A stretch of 7,690 nt of DNA, taken from contig CAMXYS010000078.1 in NCBI GenBank assembly GCA_947253135.1, positions 1 to 7,690 on the forward strand, read 5' to 3'. Below, in pieces: positions 5,993 through 7,690 of this stretch (positions are counted from its first letter, which is position 1; the number at the start of each line of letters is the position of its first letter). This DNA is from an uncultured Clostridia bacterium (GTDB lineage Bacteria; Bacillota; Clostridia; Saccharofermentanales; Fastidiosipilaceae). The notes under the pieces are model-generated. The model was given only the letters and a program-made list of their open reading frames with translations, made no database searches and was not told the DNA's origin. Both the position numbers and the translations under genes were made by a program.

Positions 5993-6586
5993 TTAACCGA
6001 CCGGGCCGTCGGTCAGGCGGTAGGCCATTTTGGCGCGGGGGTAGGGCCCCTTAGTGCTAATTTCTAAAATTTTAAAGCCTAATTTTTCATAGAATTTAAG
6101 CGCGGGAAAGTCGCCATAGGCCGTATGTAAAATAAGGGTCTTGTGGCCGTAGAGGTGGCCTAGTCGGACTGCTTCAGCAAACAAGAGACGAGCCAAACCT
6201 TGCCGCCGCCAATTGGCTGCCACAGCAAAGCGCTCAAATAAAACGGCATCCGACCGGCTGAAGTCAAGCCGGACCGTGCCGGCTATTTGGTCGCCTAGAC
6301 AGCCTACCAGGACGGTGTGGCTGAGGAGAGCTGCCGCTGTATCCGCCGGCGATTCCTGCAGGCCTGCTAGCGGGGGGAGGCCACTGCGGTCAGGGGGGAG
6401 GCCAACTGTTGCAGCATAGGAAAAAAGGCCCTGCCTGACCAGGTCAAAAATAGCTGTGACATCCTCTTGTTGAGCCGGGCGGATGACAAAAGAGGCGGCG
6501 GCTGCCGCCGGCGGGACGGCTAATGCTGCTGTGGCAGGCCCCGCAGGGCCTGCTTTTGTTATCAGCGTTTCGTTGCAAAAAAGCAT
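5993..6586 (-). CDS. GNAT-family N-acetyltransferase, substrate unknown
   Basis: Probably transfers an acetyl group from acetyl-CoA to an amine; the substrate cannot be read from the sequence. The GNAT fold runs from about residue 33 (FVIRPAQQEDVTAIFDLV) to 190. Motif A is FAVAANWRRQGLARLLFAEAV (120-140), with the pyrophosphate-binding RRQGLA loop at 127-132. Motif B is ALKFYEKLGFKI (162-173). The first 32 residues are a low-complexity Ala/Gly/Pro extension. No start codon lies closer to the domain, and AAGGA stands 7 nt before the ATG within the end of argF, so this start is well supported. The gene begins 3 bp after the argF stop and is the last gene of the visible argD-argF operon. A role in arginine or ornithine metabolism, even a short N-acetylglutamate synthase, is possible but is inference from position only. 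The early codons overlap two terminator-like hairpins. Confidence 0.88.
   Translation of the reverse strand: MLFCNETLITKAGPAGPATAALAVPPAAAAASFVIRPAQQEDVTAIFDLVRQGLFSYAATVGLPPDRSGLPPLAGLQESPADTAAALLSHTVLVGCLGDQIAGTVRLDFSRSDAVLFERFAVAANWRRQGLARLLFAEAVRLGHLYGHKTLILHTAYGDFPALKFYEKLGFKILEISTKGPYPRAKMAYRLTDGPVG
5996..6013. other. weak inverted repeat at the alr/GNAT convergent junction
   Basis: ACCGAC and GTCGGT form a 6-bp stem with a 6-nt loop that covers the last GNAT codons. A second small repeat, GGTT-GTTT-AACC (5987-5998), overlaps it. Neither is followed by a proper T-tract. This is the only candidate stop signal between the two converging genes, and it is weak. Confidence 0.2.
6486..6509 (-). 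terminator. terminator-like hairpin within the GNAT 5' codons, minus strand
   Basis: On the minus strand GGCGGC-AGCC-GCCGCC forms a 6-bp all-GC stem with a 4-nt loop, directly followed by TCTTTTGT. This is the form of a short intrinsic terminator for transcripts coming from argF. It covers GNAT codons 26-34, so it would act as an attenuator of GNAT and not as a gene-end terminator. The U-tract is imperfect, so function is uncertain. Confidence 0.35.
6534..6557 (+). terminator. terminator-like hairpin antisense to the GNAT 5' codons, plus strand
   Basis: On the plus strand GCAGGCCC-CGCA-GGGCCTGC is a perfect 8-bp stem with a 4-nt loop, followed by TTTTGTT. It would stop rightward transcripts that read through from nnr-alr, about 570 bp past the alr stop, before they enter argF in antisense. 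On the minus strand it encodes the AGPAGPA repeat of the GNAT extension. Confidence 0.4.
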
Positions 6587-6589
6587 GGC

Positions 6590-7525
6590 TCAGTCCTTCT
6601 TCAGCAAGGAGACCAAAATCGCCTTTTGTGCGTGGAGTCGGTTTTCTGCCTGGTCAAAAACGAAGGATTGCGGACCTTCAAAAACATCCTCTGTCACCTC
6701 ATAATTCAGGTAAGCCGGTAGACAGTGTAAAAACATGGCTGCCGGATCGGCCTTGGTCAGCAAGTCCGAATCTACTGTAAAACCCTTAAATACAGCTGTT
6801 TTTTCAGCCTTTTCAGCCTCTTGTCCCATGCTGATCCAAGTGTCTGTATAAACGACGTCGGCCCCGGTTACCGCCTTTTGCGGATCGTGGGTCAGTTCGA
6901 TCGCGCTGCCTGTTTTGCTGGCGATGGCCCGGGCTTCGCGCAAGGCTTGTGGATCCGGTTCATAGCCGGCCGGAGTGGCAATGCTGATGTCCATACCCTG
7001 CAGGGTCGAACCGTGCAACAAGGAGTTGGCCATATTGTTGCCATCGCCGATGTAGGCCAGCTTCAGCCCCTTTAGCGCGCCTTTCTGCTCTCTTATGGTC
7101 ATCAGGTCACACAGTACTTGGCAGGGGTGTTCCAAGTCAGTCAGTCCGTTAATAACAGGAACGCTGCTATAATCGGCCAATTCCATTACACTCCGGTGAG
7201 AATAAGTGCGAATCATAATACCATCTACATAGCGGGACAGCACTCTGGCCGTGTCGCGGATCCCTTCGCCCCGTCCCAGTTGAATGTCGTTATTGTTCAG
7301 ATAGAGGGCCTGGCCGCCCAATTGAAACATTCCGACTTCAAAAGAAACGCGGGTCCGGGTGGAAGATTTGGCAAAGATCATGGCCAGACTTTGCCCTTCC
7401 AACAGACGGTGCTGCCGGCCCCGTTTTTGTTCGTCCTTCAACTGGCAGGCCAAGTCTAACAAAGCGGTGATTTCTGCCGGTTCATATTGGCTCAGGCTGA
7501 TAAAATCTTTGTGTTTTCTATTCAT
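6590..7525 (-). CDS. argF: ornithine carbamoyltransferase (anabolic type by context)
   Basis: Condenses carbamoyl phosphate with ornithine to citrulline, the sixth step of arginine synthesis. At 311 residues it is of normal length. The carbamoyl-phosphate domain carries SSTRTR (54-59) and HPCQ (133-136). The ornithine domain carries the DTWISMG loop (228-234) and the HCLP motif (267-270) with the active-site Cys268; Arg296 in ENRLHAQK is the late conserved arginine. SVPVINGLTDLEHPCQ identifies it as ornithine and not aspartate carbamoyltransferase. After HCLPA the usual His-Arg-Gly stretch reads YLNYEVT, an uncommon variant outside the catalytic set. The start is fixed by GAGGA 6 nt before ATG. 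argD ends 2 bp upstream and the GNAT gene begins 3 bp downstream, so all three are one transcription unit. Biosynthetic rather than arginine-deiminase function is inferred from argD. Confidence 0.96.
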   Translation of the reverse strand: MNRKHKDFISLSQYEPAEITALLDLACQLKDEQKRGRQHRLLEGQSLAMIFAKSSTRTRVSFEVGMFQLGGQALYLNNNDIQLGRGEGIRDTARVLSRYVDGIMIRTYSHRSVMELADYSSVPVINGLTDLEHPCQVLCDLMTIREQKGALKGLKLAYIGDGNNMANSLLHGSTLQGMDISIATPAGYEPDPQALREARAIASKTGSAIELTHDPQKAVTGADVVYTDTWISMGQEAEKAEKTAVFKGFTVDSDLLTKADPAAMFLHCLPAYLNYEVTEDVFEGPQSFVFDQAENRLHAQKAILVSLLKKD

Positions 7526-7527
7526 TG

Positions 7528-7690
7528 TCAGTCCTCAGTACTTTTATTGTAACGGTCGACCAGGTTGGTCAGACCGTGGCAGAATGCCTTCATTTCAGTT
7601 TTGGAGATAATAATCGGAGGCAGCAGCCTCAGGGTGTAGTCGCTGCAGGCGTTGACCAAAAAGCCGGCCTCCATTAATTGCTGCCGGATA
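7528..7690 (-). CDS. argD: acetylornithine aminotransferase, C-terminal end only
   Basis: Only the last 53 codons are present; the gene continues past the right edge of the window. The visible sequence reads LMEAGFLVNACSDYTLRLLP, then PIIISKTEMKAFCHGLTNLV and a short tail. This matches the C-terminus of class III PLP aminotransferases of the ArgD type, where GLLVN...RLLPPLIIS is the usual wording. The enzyme transaminates N-acetylglutamate semialdehyde with glutamate to N-acetylornithine. The PLP lysine lies outside the window. The stop codon TGA is 2 bp before the argF ATG, and the argF ribosome binding site overlaps the last argD codons, which indicates translational coupling. Confidence 0.88.
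   Translation of the reverse strand, partial: IRQQLMEAGFLVNACSDYTLRLLPPIIISKTEMKAFCHGLTNLVDRYNKSTED
7552..7577. other. strong inverted repeat at the argD/argF junction
   Basis: On the plus strand ACGGTC+GACCA pairs with TGGTC+GACCGT around a GGT loop, with a single unpaired A at 7571, giving 11 base pairs. In the argD-argF transcript it sits in the last argD codons, 27 nt before the argF start. No U-tract follows, so it is not an intrinsic terminator. It could set differential expression or RNA processing within the operon. Confidence 0.4.

Noticed and set aside
1..7690. High frequency of GCCGG/CCGGC words on both strands as a possible uptake or restriction motif
   Set aside because: Most occurrences fall in frequent codon pairs of a G+C-rich gene set; I did not count them against expectation, so no claim is made.
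1..7690. CRISPR array, tRNA, insertion sequence, phage or defence genes
   Set aside because: No spaced repeats, cloverleaf, transposase or defence-type domain was seen; all long frames are accounted for by housekeeping genes.

Overview
The window is a compact, ordinary-looking bacterial chromosome segment with about 90% coding sequence, strong AGGAGG-type ribosome binding sites and moderately high G+C. The nnr-alr pair, an acetyl-type MetA, an FCD-type GntR regulator and the strong Shine-Dalgarno sites suggest an anaerobic Bacillota (Clostridia-like) genome. That assignment is inference; there is no rRNA or other marker gene here. I see no mobile element, CRISPR array, tRNA or phage gene.

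Layout, left to right: (1) a GntR/FadR-family (FCD) regulator on +, with a 14-bp palindrome in front of it and a degenerating 19-bp tandem repeat that begins inside its last codons; (2) metA on +, predicted from Glu111 to use acetyl-CoA, behind a roughly 120-nt leader with competing base-pairing options; (3) a Maf-type nucleotide pyrophosphatase on -, tail to tail with metA, with an unusual N-terminal extension; (4) a divergent intergenic region with a TATAAT box inside a near-perfect palindrome; (5) the nnr-alr operon on +, comprising NAD(P)HX epimerase/dehydratase and alanine racemase; (6) on -, reading right to left, the end of an arginine operon: argD (C-terminal end only), argF, and a GNAT acetyltransferase whose start lies 3 bp after the argF stop.

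The genes are mostly housekeeping: methionine entry (MetA), arginine synthesis (ArgD, ArgF), cell-wall D-alanine (Alr), repair of damaged NAD(P)H (Nnr) and nucleotide sanitation (Maf). The argD-argF-GNAT genes are packed 2-3 bp apart and are surely cotranscribed. nnr-alr are 13 bp apart and are probably one operon.

I found no convincing new system. The most interesting signals are non-coding or overlaid on coding sequence: two terminator-like hairpins of opposite polarity embedded in the alanine-rich N-terminal codons of the GNAT gene, an 11-bp hairpin at the argD/argF junction, the 19-bp repeat at the regulator's stop codon, and the palindromic candidate operators ahead of the regulator and of nnr.
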